From the NCBI RefSeq assembly GCF_030272615.1, contig NC_081413.1, positions 718,045,867-718,109,866 of the forward strand: a stretch of 64,000 nt of DNA. The letters are read 5' to 3'. The notes under the pieces are model-generated. The model did no database searches. It was not told where the DNA came from and saw only the letters and a program-made list of their open reading frames with translations. Of the stretch, positions 45,562 to 58,372 are shown piece after piece (positions within the stretch are counted from its first letter, which is position 1; every line of letters starts with the position of its first letter). Source of the stretch: Cryptomeria japonica. Lineage: Eukaryota > Streptophyta > Pinopsida > Cupressales > Cupressaceae. The translations under genes were made by a program, and so were the position numbers.

Positions 45562-46880
45562 GAGGACACATTTCATTCCTTCCCAAGACACGTGTCCCTC
45601 TTTTGGATACTTGTCTTTCCCTCTTAAGCCACATGTCCTCGTTGAGGACAAGTGTGGAATCTTGTTCCACTTGTCATCCCTTAGATTGCCACTTGTCCTC
45701 CTTGAGGACAAGTGTCTCATTTTCCAATCTTGATGCAGGAGCATTCCCTATTCTTGGAAATATTGCATCAACCAAAAACATTTCTTTTTAGTTTGTTTTC
45801 TATTTTGTAGTTTCAACATTTCTTTTTGCATTTTCTTGCATTTTCTCATCGCATCTTGTGGAGCTAGATTTTTCTTACAAACATGATTACCATCCTTATT
45901 CCTGAGCCACGGGATGTTTGGATCATTTTCTGACAAGTTATCGCTTTCGGATTCCAAGAAAGTTTTTTGGCTTAGAACACCAGAACTGCTTGGACCTACT
46001 TTCTATTCGTGAATCTTGTAGATCCTTTTTATATCTTGCGAAGCTCCAGCTCGTTGTTTCCAACATTTCTTGTCATGTGGCTGACCTTTCTTTTGATCCA
46101 CACTTCTTCCTTTGGATTTTCATTGGCGGAGGCCAACCTGATGATTTTACACATTTCATCATGTTCATGGTTGTTTGATTCTTCTTGGGCTGACTGGATC
46201 CCTCTAGACCATACAAATTAATGCAATTTAGCTTGTAGTAGCAAGTTGTTAGATCCAGAAAGATTTATCTTGAGGTGAAAAGGTCTGGTATTTACCGAGA
46301 CTATAATTAAGCATGTTTGTATTAGGCCAGTGAGCCAAATCTTGTAGCCCACATGTTACCAATAGATTGTGAATAATTTTTCATGATATAATCAATCAAT
46401 TTTGTATTGCCTCCATCATCTTGTCATGTTTTTTTAATGTTTACTCTTGTTGCATGGTCTAGATAGATCTCATTGAGGTCCCTCCTAATCATGACTGCAC
46501 CAAATCCCTTCCTCTCCTCCCTTCTCTTATTTAATCCCTCCTCTTTTTCAATCAAATTATCCATATTTCATATAATACATCGTTATAGTGCAAGATTTAT
46601 CTCTCCATTAGCACATCCATACTATCATAATGCCAAAATCAACTTTCATATCCAATCATCCCATCTTTTCATCTTGAATCCAATCATCGATCTACACATC
46701 ATGGAGCGATCACGCACTAGCTACGTCTTGAGCGCACATCCAAATCAAAGATAATCAAATCAAAGTTGGAGTATGAGGTTTGCATTCACTTGATTATTTT
46801 TTTCTTTATCTCATTTCCTTATTTCTAAACATCCCAATGTTGAGGTGTTTGGGGTTAATTGTGTTGCTTAGATTGTTTAG
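45562..46880 (+). repeat. G3 LTR, second part, with repeated hairpins; far end unclear
   Basis: This is sequence continuing the G3 LTR after C1. Between 45567 and 45720 there are repeated hairpins: CACTTGTCCTC with GAGGACAAGTG (perfect 11-bp arms, 3-base loop, 45692-45716) and a close copy with CACATGTCCTC near 45630. The rest, to about 46880, is AT-rich with no frame that I support. I could not find the LTR end. Confidence 0.5.
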
Positions 46881-47269
46881 TGTTTGTAGAACATAAGATG
46901 CCACTGAGAGGGGAGTGAATTAGTGCTTTTCAAACTTTAACCCTTTTAATCCCAATTGTGTGTACTGGTTTAGCAGATCTAACACAAGGCAAATATACCG
47001 GTAAGATAGGGGAGGACATCAATATGCAAGCATACACAAAAGGGCATATCACACACCACTAGATATACAAGGAAAACCCAACATGGGAAAAACCTTAGTG
47101 AGAAATGTTGCTAGATTCAATTGCTCCAATGCTTTCTCACAATAAAAAATGGTTACAACATTTAGGGCACCAACCCAAGGAGCACCAAACCCTACACTGA
47201 GCACCAACTCAGTGATTACAATAACATATATCAATACAAAGGTAATATCTTGGTTACAAAGGAATTTTG
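46881..47269 (-). repeat. D1: copia-type LTR fragment
   Basis: The CACTGAGAGGGGAGTGAATTAGTG phrase near 46902 is the reverse of a typical copia LTR end, as in B and D2. It is cut at 47270 by D2, which resembles it over about 390 bases. Confidence 0.6.
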
Positions 47270-48277
47270 TGTTAGACACAATGCACCACTGAGAGGGGGA
47301 GGGGGTGAATTAGTGGTTCTCAAACTTTTCCCTTTAGTAATTCTATGTGAGCATGTCGGTTGATAGATCTAACTCAATACAAACTTACTGGTTAATAGAG
47401 AGACCAACACAAATGCAATCACACAAAGGGTCATCACATAACACTAGGATGTACGAGGAAAACCCAAGATGGGAAAAAACTCGGTGAGCAATGTTGCTGG
47501 AGACTAATGCTCCAATCCAACCTCATAATGAAAACACTATTATAAAGTTTAGGGCACCAACCCAAGGAACACCAACCCTTGACTTTATGGGCTACAACCC
47601 CTATACCGAGCTACAACTCAGTGTTCTTAAATTAAACTTTAAATACAAAAGTAGTTGTCTTTTTACAAGTGAATCTTGAAACCATTTCATATACCTTATT
47701 TTGTCGGTGAGATCCCTTCTCTGCAATACTCACTTCTCTTGCTACTCTTCACCTACTACTTCTCTATCAGCAAGCCCTACCAGTACACCTCTTTTACTCT
47801 TCTTCTCTGTAGTATCTTCTCCTTACTACTCTGCACTTTACTAGTTCTAAACTCTACTGGTCCACTGTCTTCCTTCTCTATAGTTCTCTTCCCTCTTGCT
47901 CTGCCAGTATAACCACTACCGGTTCTACTCTTCACTCTCCCTCTTGTCTCAGATACTCTTTGAGCACTTGGCTGATTTGCTTTCACTTGCAAAAGTAACA
48001 CTTAGTCACTTTGCAATAGCCCCATATATTTCTTCTGTTCAGCAACCCCTTACAATCTCTTTGGCCTTCATACTTATAGCCAGGTTTTTCCACCAAAAGC
48101 CTTTTCAAAATCTAGGTGGTTAGGGTTTCCTCACCATCCTCAAGAAAAACCAAATCCAATCAGATCTTGCTCGATCTGATCTCTCTGATGACCAACTGTA
48201 CATTTTTGCCATTAGTGCGCCTTCTTGATCAAGCCTTCCTTTTCCAATAACCTTCAATCAATCTGTCGGCTTACTTC
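47270..48277 (-). repeat. D2: copia-type LTR, first part
   Basis: On the - strand this ends CTCAGTGGTGCATTG then TGTCTAACA, a copia LTR end. No primer site lies to its left, so this is the outer edge of a 3' LTR or solo LTR. C2 interrupts it at 48278. Short frames inside are not supported as genes. Confidence 0.6.
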
Positions 48278-49396
48278 TGTTGGCATTTTTGATGTTCATG
48301 TTGTGATTGTCATTCATGGACACACACTTGAATTAAGATCCTCTTTATATGTGTGAGTTAGAGCACAACTGGTATTTGTTCCAACCGGTATGTTGTATTA
48401 TAGTCTTTATACTATTGATGTTTTGCAAAATGTGTTTACCAGTCTAAAGCGGCATGTCCACCCCAAGCAGTTTGTAGATACCAAGTGGTATGAGGGATTA
48501 AAGTGGCATAACACATTTTTACCAGTCTTCATTTTGACAAACCGGCAACCGATATTTTGTATGAACTGGTAATACTCTATGATGAGTTACCATCCACTAA
48601 TCGTTTGATGGTGCCAACTCTTTGGCGGTGCTTTTTGTGTCGTGTTACCATATATGTCCAAATGCATTGAACCTAGGAAATTGCATTGCAATCCTATTGG
48701 ACCGACATGAAATCAGATTCCTTTATAAGGACATCATGTCTAGGGTTCTAAGGTTTTTGTTGTTGTTAAGGTTGATGTTGTTGCTAGGGTTAAAGGTAGG
48801 TGAAGAGTTAGAGAGTATTTGAATGTATAGAAGACTGAAGTAATGTTGTAATGCATTAAGATCGAACTGCCAAGGATCTAACCAAGCAATCTATGCTATT
48901 TGATAGATCACTCACTTGTTGATTACTCACATCTTCGACAAGTCTATAGCCCTTAACTAAGTAGGCCCAAAAGCCTCTTGTAAATCCTCTAACAAGGTGA
49001 TTCATATCTGTGAATCTAAAATCCTCTAGCAAGGTAGTCTTTAATCGGACTTATCTCCTAATAGAGATTGAGATTCTTAATAGGATCTGTTCTAGTAAAG
49101 ACCATTGTAAGACCTTAACCAGTCTGACCTTAATCGGTCTGGTTTCTATTCTGCGGATAGTTACTTGTGAGTTCCATCTCACCATGGTTTTTCCCATTTG
49201 GGTTTCCACATCAAAATATCTTGTGTAATGGTGTTTGTGTTGTTGTGGGTGAATGCATTATTAGCTATTTGGTTTGCATGTTTGTTAACCGGTTTGTCTG
49301 CTAAATTGTTTTACTAGTTTACTATCAGTCTTGCAAAATGTTTAAGTGCAAAGATATTTTGGATACTAATTCACCCCCCCCTCTTAGTATTCATCA
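48278..49396 (+). repeat. C2 5' LTR (1119 bp)
   Basis: Begins TGTTGGCATTTTTGATG, ends TATTCATCA. The C1 and C2 LTRs are clearly diverged, including different short indels. Confidence 0.95.
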
Positions 49397-49446
49397 ATTG
49401 GTATCAGAGCCTATCTTTCTATAAATTTAACCACTTGGAAAGAGAT

Positions 49447-50742
49447 ATGAGGGAATACACCATGAGGGAACTTACTCAATGGCTCACTCAGTCTGAGCAA
49501 GTCTATGATGATCTTATGGTCAAATACAAGGCATCTCAAGCAAAAAGGAGAGAACATGTAGAAAAGCTGATGGAGCTATCTTAAAATAGTTCTACAGATG
49601 AAGCAGACATGGAAGCCCTAATTGCAGAAGTAAACAAGTTGAATGAATCAAACTCCAACCTGAGAAAGGAGTTGGAAGGACTGACTATCCGGATGTGTCA
49701 AGAGCTTGAGAACCGAAGGAAAGCTGAAGATCTGGTGAAAGAAAGAGATCTGGTGAAAGAAAGAGATCATGAGATTTCCAAGCTGAAACAAGAGATCAGT
49801 GCCCTAACTACTCAACTCTAGGTTAGCAAAGTGGAAAAGGACGACATGCAAGGAGAACTGAACACTGCCATCTCTGAGAATGAAAACCTGATGGAAACAA
49901 ATGCTGCTATTTCCAAAGAACTCTCTGAGTCAAAGGAAATACTTGCTAAGTTCAACAAGAGTATTGTCAAGCTTGAGCAAAAGCTTGAATCTGCCAAACC
50001 GGTCAAGAATACCAATGGACTTGGTTATTCCGGTCATGAGGAAGGTGAGACCTCTAGTACAAATGTTGGAGCATCAAAGAAACAACCAACATCAAAGGAT
50101 AAAGGTAAGAAAAAGTTTAAACCTATTTTCTTTAACTGTCTTAAAGAAGGACATACTGCAAATGTGTGTAGGAGTAAGGCTTACAACAATTTTCCTTATT
50201 TCCTAAATGATAAGCCTAGATCCTATAGATTCAATGGAAACTATTATGCATGCAACAAGTATGGGCATAGAGCATTTGAATGCAGGTCTTTCATGAATGA
50301 CACTGGAAGATATCCTCAGAGGACCCAAGGAGTTGGTCCTAAACCTTTTGTGAACCGGAATCACAACTGGTTTAATGTCTTCAATCATCAGCCAAGAAGC
50401 AGTGGCTATCAAGCGGCAACCAGATGGAGAGAAAATTGTATGATCTATCATGGTCATGGTCACACTACTGCAACATGTAGAAGGAAGAATGGAAACATGA
50501 ATAATGGACCTTGGAGAGCACCTAAATTGGTCTGCTATCACTGCAACAAACCTGGTCGCATTGCCTGATTCTGTAGATCAAGAAAGAACATATCTGATGA
50601 TATACCAGTCACTCTAAAAGGAGACATTGATGTTGACACTATTCAAGTGGATATGAACAAAACCTAGAAGAAGAAACCAGTGGTGTTACAAGAGGAACCA
50701 GTTTCTGCACCTAGTTTGGAAATATCGTAACCGACAAACTAA
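49447..50742 (+). pseudogene. C2 ORF1: coiled-coil zinc-knuckle protein, broken
   Basis: Same frame and layout as C1 ORF1 from ATG 49447 to TAA 50740-50742. It has a coiled coil with a duplicated short segment (LVKERD twice near 49733-49765) and knuckles CLKEGHTANVC and CNKYGHRAFEC; in the first, the leading cysteine became phenylalanine (FFNC). Stops: TAA near 49582, TAG 49819-49821, TGA 50566-50568, and two near the end. Confidence 0.82.
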
Positions 50743-51194
50743 GCCTCAGAAAATCTTAGGGCGAGCAAACGGAAAAATGTTTCAAACCCCCGGTTCATAC
50801 TGGTAAAAGACCTTAACCGATATATGATACATGTCGCTTGGCAGGAGACCAAAAATGGTAAAAAGGCAAATTAGGGTTTACGCCCTAATAGAGGAGCATT
50901 AATGGTGGTAGGTAAGAGATATGTTTAAAGACATTTTTCAAATCATTTCTCACTATTTGATTTCGAGTGAAGAAAAGTTTTCCAAAGAGAAGAGCGACGA
51001 AAAGGCGATTTGAGCTGAGATCTTGAGAAATTGACAAACCGCAAAGGAGATTCAAATTCAAACTGCAAGCAGTCAAGTAGAGAACACAAAGTAGTGATTC
51101 AACAACCGATGGAGTGTGGAGTGAAGGAGAATCAAAAAGCCCTAAATTCATGTGTTTTAAAAAGGTATTTCTCAAAGTTCTTAAAGTTTCTATC
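50743..51194 (+). other. C2 spacer between ORF1 and ORF2
   Basis: Homologous to 33730-34177 of C1. No coding frame. The tract after ORF1 has decayed to GGGCGAG. Confidence 0.6.
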
Positions 51195-54100
51195 ATGGCT
51201 TCCGCATCTCATACCAATTCTAGTGCATCCATTGAGTCTGAAAGTTTTATTCAATGAAAGTCCAAGTATAATGCTCTATCACAAGTTCTAGCTAGTGTGA
51301 TAGTAGAAGAGGGAATTTCTGACTACATAGACTGCAAGATTGAAGACCTAGGTTCTCTAGCTATCCACTCCTAGTTAGGCTTGTTTTGTGGCAAGGATAA
51401 GAAAATCAAACCAGAGTATAATATCTTGGAGAAGAAGAAACTCCACAGTGTTGTCTACTTCCTAGAACATTTTATAGAAGATCACATAAGGATCATTTTG
51501 AGCAGAATCCATGGTGACAAGATATACCTGGAGAGGATGCATGATATCACGCCACAGACAATTCATGCAGTCACTAGTTTCTACAACACAGGGGAAGTGC
51601 TAGCCCTAAGGACAATAAGCAAAACTGAAATGATAAGGCTCACCTGTTCAGTGAGTGACTCACGAGGCATGACAGTCAACTCCATCAAGGATGATCTGGT
51701 TAAGTATGCCTGCATGGTAATAGGCTACCAGACATTCTCTGCTAGCAAAATTAACTCTGTATCTGCTGTAGCGATAAATGTTGCTTATCGAATGATTAAG
51801 GAGGACGCATCATTTGACCTATGCACTGGTATGCAGAGGCAACTCCTGTCAAATCTAAAGTCGATCAAATAGGATAATGCACAAAGGTTTAAGTTCAGAC
51901 AACTACTGGTCGAGTTGTTCTTTTACTTTCAAGGATACTTTCCAGGAGTAGGAGATGTCCAGTGGTCTCCTGCCCAACCGATAACCAAGCAAATCAAGGA
52001 GAGCATTCAAGCAATTGAAACTGGTTACCCTGATTTTTTGAACAAGTACTTTGATGAGTTCAGATGAAAAATGAGCCAAAGGATGAGGATCTCAGGTGAT
52101 ATTGTCAAGAAATATGAAGATGACATCTACTTCACCATCCAAGAAGATAAATGCATAATGGAGGTTGTTGAGCCTAGATAGGAAGAAGTAGAGCCAATGG
52201 GCTATGAGGTGATGTACGATATGCTGGAAGGGTATGCCTCTACCCTTATTGCCTCACCACTTGATCCTAAGGCGAAGAGAACTGACACCTACCTAGAGAG
52301 GATAGCACTGGTTGAGGAACCACCAGCAAAGAAAGGAAAATAACCTATAGTAAAGAAGGCAAAGGTAGTGCCTCCAGCGTCTGCACCGGTTACTACTGCA
52401 ACTCCAAAAGTGACCAAGCGGTCACCAGCCAAAAAGAAACCAGAAGCAGCACTGGCTAAAGTCTTTGAGAGGAAAAGGAAGACAAAAAGCAACTCTCCAG
52501 ACTTAGAGGAAACTGTGTCTGAGGAGCGGCCCAAGAAGGTGAGACAGACAAGAAAGAAAACAAAGAATGAACCGGCAGCATCTGTACCAGTAAATATTGA
52601 TATCTCCTCATATAAACCTTTGACACATTGTCAAAGAACAATAAAGAATATTAGGAGAAAATTACTACATGATTTAGTAGACTACTATGATGATTTTAGT
52701 GATGAGGAGAAATAAGAAGTGCTACAGGAGATTATTGTTTATTTGTGTACAAATGACCGGTCACCATCAGAGATTAAATCTCAGACACCAGATTCTTTGT
52801 ATAAGGCATTAGATAACAAATGGTGCATTGCCATAGAAAAGGAAATTTTGAATTATTTGATGTTATTGACCAAAATAAAGGACTCTTCTTCACTAGAAGA
52901 AGAAGAATCTAGCTGTTAGAAGGAAGAGTAGATGATGTCGAAAAGGACACTCATCAGTATATGGTAACTATTGTCCAAACTCACAAAGCACATCTAGCTA
53001 ACGGGCAAGCTGAGGAAGAACCGGTTATATCCAAACCGGATGAAGCATTTGATGATGAAGGAAATCTGGTTGTAGAATCAATTGACACTATTGATGTCGA
53101 TGCCCTAGATGTAGAAGATGTTACTTAGGACATACCTTCTGAGGGAATAGGATAGGAGCAACAGGCTGAACAGGGTAATGAGCAAGCTGAGGACAGGCAG
53201 GAAGTGACTAAGGAATAGGCAGAGAAAAAGAAAAGGGATGAAGATGAGGAAAAGTGAAAAGAGGAAGAGAAGAGAAAAGAGGAGAGAAGAAAAGATGAAG
53301 AGGAGAAAAAGAAGAAAGATGAAGAGGAGAAAAAGAAGAAGAAAGATGAAGAGGATAAAAAGAAGCAAGAAGATGAAAAGAAATGAAAGAAGAGGAAGAT
53401 AAGGAATAGGAGAAAAAGAATAAAGAAGAGAGGAAGATAAGGAATAGGAGAAAAAGAAGGAAGCAGAGAAGAAGAAAGCAGAAGAAGACAAGGTAGGAGA
53501 AGCGGTGAAGAGAATACAGATGGAAACTCCGAAGGCAACCGGGAGTCAAACCAAACCGGCTGACCTCACCAGTCCTATCGATCTTTAGTTTGCAAGTGAA
53601 TCGGAGCTAATGTAGAGCATCAAGGTAGCTCAAGAGCGCCTTGAAAACATACAGAGGAAGAAGGAGCGGGATGTAATTCAAGATGTTGTGGACACACTTA
53701 CCGGTTTGATACCTGGTACAAATCTTCCAAACACCAATTCATCACTAGCTAGACTTAAGCTCCTATGCACAGTAGTAGATGATCAGGTGCAGAGCCTTGA
53801 AGAGGTAGCAGAGGCTAATATCAAGAAGAAGCATAAAAAATCTCTCAATATAGCTCTGGTGAAGAAGTTGAATGAGCTCCGGACTGAACTGAAGAAAGAA
53901 CAAAAGCATATAAGGGATGCTTTGGATGAGGGAAATCTGCTACTTAGCAAAATCTGTCAACCCCATCTGTTCTATGATCATGTGCTAGCTCAAAAGCAAA
54001 AGCTTCAAACAGACTTACAGTCCTACATGAGTACATTCATGATGCCTTATGATTCCTTTGCAACTTATGGGAAAACCATTCACCGGTTTCACATCCAGTC

Positions 54101-54386
54101 AGCCAAAATGGAGCAAGAGATCAGCACACGGTCTAGAGATTTGTAGGAGCTACAACTGGTTCTACTCCCACGTCTACAAATTCTTCAGAAGTGTTATCTA
54201 AACCTGGATACCTTGATAGTTACATAAGAGATGAGCATAGTTGATGCCATGGAAGAATAGGTCTCCCAGATGCAAACAGAGAAAGAAGTAGCCACCTCCC
54301 TACTTGAGTCCTGGTCTCTATTGATGAAACAATTCTTGCAGGACTATAAATCTATTTTTGACAAGTATTTTTCCTTGTTGTCATAA
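51195..54386 (+). pseudogene. C2 ORF2: about 1060-codon Glu/Lys-rich protein, broken
   Basis: ATG 51195 (MASASHTNSSASIESESF) and the final TAA 54384-54386 are in the same frame. N-terminal domain, Lys/Pro linker, helical domain, Glu/Lys tract (about 53190-53520) and C-terminal helical domain follow the C1 order. A small deletion and frame change near 52845 removes residues present in C1, and the Glu/Lys tract is also shifted; about a dozen stops are present. No enzyme motif seen. It is unlikely to be RT-related. Confidence 0.78.
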
Positions 54387-54708
54387 ACTTTTATTATTTT
54401 AATATCAAATGGAAACAGGATTTTTCAGCAGTACTTTGTCATTGTTGGCAAAGGGGGAGAAGTACTCTATCTATTTTGGAGAAGTATAGGGGAGAAGTAT
54501 TTGGATTTAAAATTTTGCACTTTGATATATGCTCTGATATCTCAATGTTTATGCTCTATATGCAAAATTGTTATACATCGTATTGTTAAAGGGATAATGT
54601 ATATGCTTAGGGGGAGCAATTTTGCTAATGGCATGTTTTTGTTGTAAAACACTTAGATGTCAAAATTTAATTTTCCTAAGTGTTGCCATCAATGCCAAAG
54701 GAGGAAAT
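54387..54708 (+). other. C2 3' untranslated region
   Basis: Contains AAAGGGGGAGAAG near 54451 and CTTAGGGGGAGC near 54606. The LTR-adjacent tract itself has decayed to AAAGGAGGAAAT. No coding frame. Confidence 0.8.
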
Positions 54709-55811
54709 TGTTGGCATTTTTGATGTTCATGTTGTGATTGTCATTGATGGACACACACTTGCATTAAGATCCTCTTTATATGTGTTAGTTAGAGCACAAC
54801 CAGTATTTATTCCAACCGATATGTTGTATTATAGTCTTTAGACTATTGATATTTTGCAAAATGTGTTTACTGGTCTGAAGCGGCATGTTGACCCTGAGCG
54901 GTTCATAGATACCAAGTGGTATGAGGGATTAAAGCGGCATAACACATTTTTACTAGTCTTCATTTTGACAAACCAACAACCTGTATTTTGTATGAACCAG
55001 TAATACTCTGTGATGAGTTACCATTCACCGATCGTTTGACGGTGCCGACTCTCTGGTAGTGCTTTTTGTGTCATGTTACCAGATATGTCCAGATGCATTG
55101 AACCTAGGAAATTGTATTGTAATCCTATTGGACCGACATGAAATCAGATTCCTTTATAAGGACATCATGTCTAGGGTTCTAAGGTTGTTATTGTTGTTGA
55201 GGTTGATGTTGTTGCTAGGGTTCAATGTAGGTGAAGAGTTAGAGAGAGTTTGAATGTATAGAAGACTAAAGTAATGTTGTAAAGCATTAAGATCGAGCTA
55301 CCAAGGATCTAACCAAGCAATTTGTGCTATTTGATAGATCACTCACTTGTTGATTACTCACATCTTTGACAAGTCTGTAGCCCTTAACCGAGTAGGCCCA
55401 AAAGCCTCTTGTAAATCCTCTAACAAAGTGATTCACATCTGTGAATCTAAAATCCTCTAGCAAGGTAGTCTTTAATCAGACTTATCTCCTAATAGAGATT
55501 GAGATTCTTAACAGGATATGTTCTGGTAAAGAACATTGTAAGACCTTAACCGGTCTGGTTTCTATTCTGCGGATAGTTACTTGTGAGTTTCATCTCACCA
55601 TGGTTTTTCCCATTTGGGTTTCCATGTCAAAATATCTTGTGTTATGGTATTTGTGCTATTGTGGGTGAATGCATTATTAGCTATTTGGTTTGCATGTTTG
55701 TTAACTGGTTTGTCTGCTAAATTGTTTTACCGGTTTACTGTTAGTCTTGCAAAGTGTTTAAGTGCAAAGATTTTTTGGATACTAATTCACCCCCCCTCTT
55801 ACTATTCATCA
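54709..55811 (+). repeat. C2 3' LTR (1103 bp)
   Basis: Matches 48278-49396 with scattered differences, ends TATTCATCA, and is followed by ACTTC. Confidence 0.95.
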
Positions 55812-56786
55812 ACTTCATGGTCAATCACCATTAATGGCATGATGGATTGCTTCGACTACTTTGATCTTCTCAATTAGTCTATCCTCGATCCTCTCTTGTT
55901 TGTTTTATCTTGAGCCATGCACTTCTGCAACTCCACCTCAAGCTTCGCAGTCACTTTTAATGTCAACCAACTCTACACCTACCCCATTGGTGTACATTCC
56001 ATCTTCATCCGATACAGGTTCACCACCTTGACTCCATGTGTCATCTATGTTGACCATCTACCAGAATGGCTCCTTCATGTTGGTCCAGATAGGATCACTG
56101 ACCAACCACTCTACTAGTTCCTCTTTCCTACTGGTTTACTAACCCTGTCGGTATCTTACATTCTACCAGTTAACTCCTCATGTCTACCCTTACGTGATGT
56201 ACTAGTGGAAAACCCAAACCGGTCTCCAGACATGTCTATCCAAAGTGTGCTCATTCCCATAAGTGGGAAGTCTTCTGCATTTGAACCTTGTCCATATTAC
56301 GGGTGGATTTACATATCGGTAAGCACTCTTGATGACACCAGGTCATCAACCTTCACCACACTCCAAATTTAGTCGAGCCATTCTTCCTCTATCTGCATCT
56401 ACTCAACTATGCTTTCTCCTTGATTAGCTCAGACCATATCTCAGTCAGTTTGTCAAAGTGACAAACCCTTCACTCTTCTTTTGTACCACTTTTCCTTCAT
56501 CATCAGACTGATTATCAACTCATCTGGTTTGTCAAGATGACAAACTCATTAGTCCTTCACCTGTCTAGGCAACTTAACATGCCTTCTCAGTCGATCCAGT
56601 GCACAACCCTGTTCTCATGCACTTGAGGCATTCCTTTTGTTTCACCAGTGGATCCGATGAGAAACTTTGAGCACTTGCCTTTACCTCATCTTCCTTATCT
56701 CACCAAACTATGATGCACACAATGCATAATAGAAGATAAGTTCCACTTATCGATGGAGTGACACCATCTGCTTTCTACAATGTGCT
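55812..56786 (-). repeat. D2 LTR, second part, cut by G4
   Basis: This continues D2 after C2. It is rich in ACCAGT/ACCGGT-type words and has no supported gene. It is cut by the G4 LTR at 56787, so its end is not visible. Confidence 0.5.
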
Positions 56787-57728
56787 TGTAGATGTATAAA
56801 AATGACCATATTCCTAAATGAATATTTTATGTTCATTTCTCTATTTAATTAAATCTAATTTAATTAAATTATCCACATTCTTCTATTTTATTAAGTAAAT
56901 TACTCAATTTATTTAAATAAAATTCACTATACCCATTTAATGAATAAATCATTTTATTCAATTAAATCCCCCCTATCCACTTTTAATTAAATTCAAATTT
57001 AATTAAATAGTTATCCTAAATTGAATAAATAAAATTTATTTAATTTCTCCAAATTGCAACCAAATTGAATTAAATCATTTAAATCAATTAAATCCTATTG
57101 TCCCTCCATCCACTTGCAAAATCTTAAACCCCTTTCTAATCCCTTCTAGAAACTTCTAATCGCTTCTAATTAAGCCTAACCCCTCCTCTAAACTTTGTCA
57201 CATCCCTAAGCAAGGGGAGGTCACTTCTCAAACCCTCAAAGTCTTTGATAACCATTAAAGGCTTCAAGTCTTCAACCACTTAATTCCTCAAAGTCTTTGA
57301 TAACCATTGAAGGCTTCCAACTTTCAACCACTTAATCCCCCAAAGTCTCGAATAACCATTAATGGTTAACTCAAACCCTCCTACATGGTTAAAACATTTG
57401 TTTTAACTCAACCTTCATCCAACCCAAGGGTCTAATCAGGGCTTTAATGCTTTGACCATGATTATCTCTTAATCATTTGCATAAAGGTTTATCCTTGGAT
57501 TAACTCTTAATCCAGTGGGTAATCCTAACTTAAGCTTGACCCTTACCCTCTAGATAACCATGAGGTCTTCTCAGGCATTTAATGTCTCCAATCCCTTCTC
57601 TCAGCCCAACCTTATTATGACACTTGTCACCATTTCATTGGTGCCAATTACAAACATGGATCCCCAACTTTCAAACTCAACCCTTGATCAACTCTTTCAA
57701 TCCTGACCATCCATTACCCTATTTTTGC

Positions 57729-57736
57729 TATAAATA
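57729..57736 (+). promoter_or_regulatory. TATA box, first copy, G4 LTR
   Basis: TATAAATA within GCTATAAATAGAGC, a strong plant TATA context. Confidence 0.75.
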
Positions 57737-58372
57737 GAGCTCTCATTCCTCCATAAAAAACAATGATCCTTCAAATTTGTAGCATCACACTTATGCTCAA
57801 ATACATTCAAGCTTTCTTATATCATTTTATGTTCATCATTTAGCCTCTCTTTAGAATAGAAATTAGTCTAAATATGCATGTTTAGAATACTGTCTTTATC
57901 ATTTAGCTCAATCATAGACTAAATATATCATGCTAGGATAGTATTCATACTAACCTTGTCATCTTATCATCTAGTTTATTGCATTTCTAGAATCATACAT
58001 AGCTTAACACACCTTTCATTCTAAAATCTATCAAGACATCCCTCGTTCTTGCATTTGCCATCCCTAAACCATTTTTCTCAGTGATCTGAGAGCAAAAACA
58101 TTGGTTTGAGGGACATTGTAAGATACAGAACCATGGGACCCACCTTGGGAAGCTGAGTAATACTACGTTACTCCATAGCTTGCACCAGGAAGTCCTTTGT
58201 GTGTGTGTGGACTAGTTTCTAGCAATATTTTCACATATTAAGTTTTATCAGCCCACTTTTCTCGCATACATTTCTGTTTCTGGATCACGCGCTGGAAGTT
58301 TTATCAGCCAACATTCAAACTCAACCCTTGATCAACTCTTTCAATCCTGACCATCCATTACCCTATTTTTGC

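Larger units (their letters stand above)
48278..55811 (+). mobile_element. C2: second complete pol-less two-ORF LTR element
   Basis: LTRs 48278-49396 and 54709-55811, primer site TGGTATCAGAGC at 49399-49410, ORF1, ORF2, and duplication ACTTC (48273-48277 and 55812-55816). It is 7.5 kb long with the same plan as C1 minus the B insertion. It confirms that the C structure is a family and not a chance deletion. Confidence 0.95.

Noticed and set aside
47676-48123. Leu/Ser-rich short frames in the D2 LTR
   Set aside because: Low complexity, inside an LTR, different frames, no motif.
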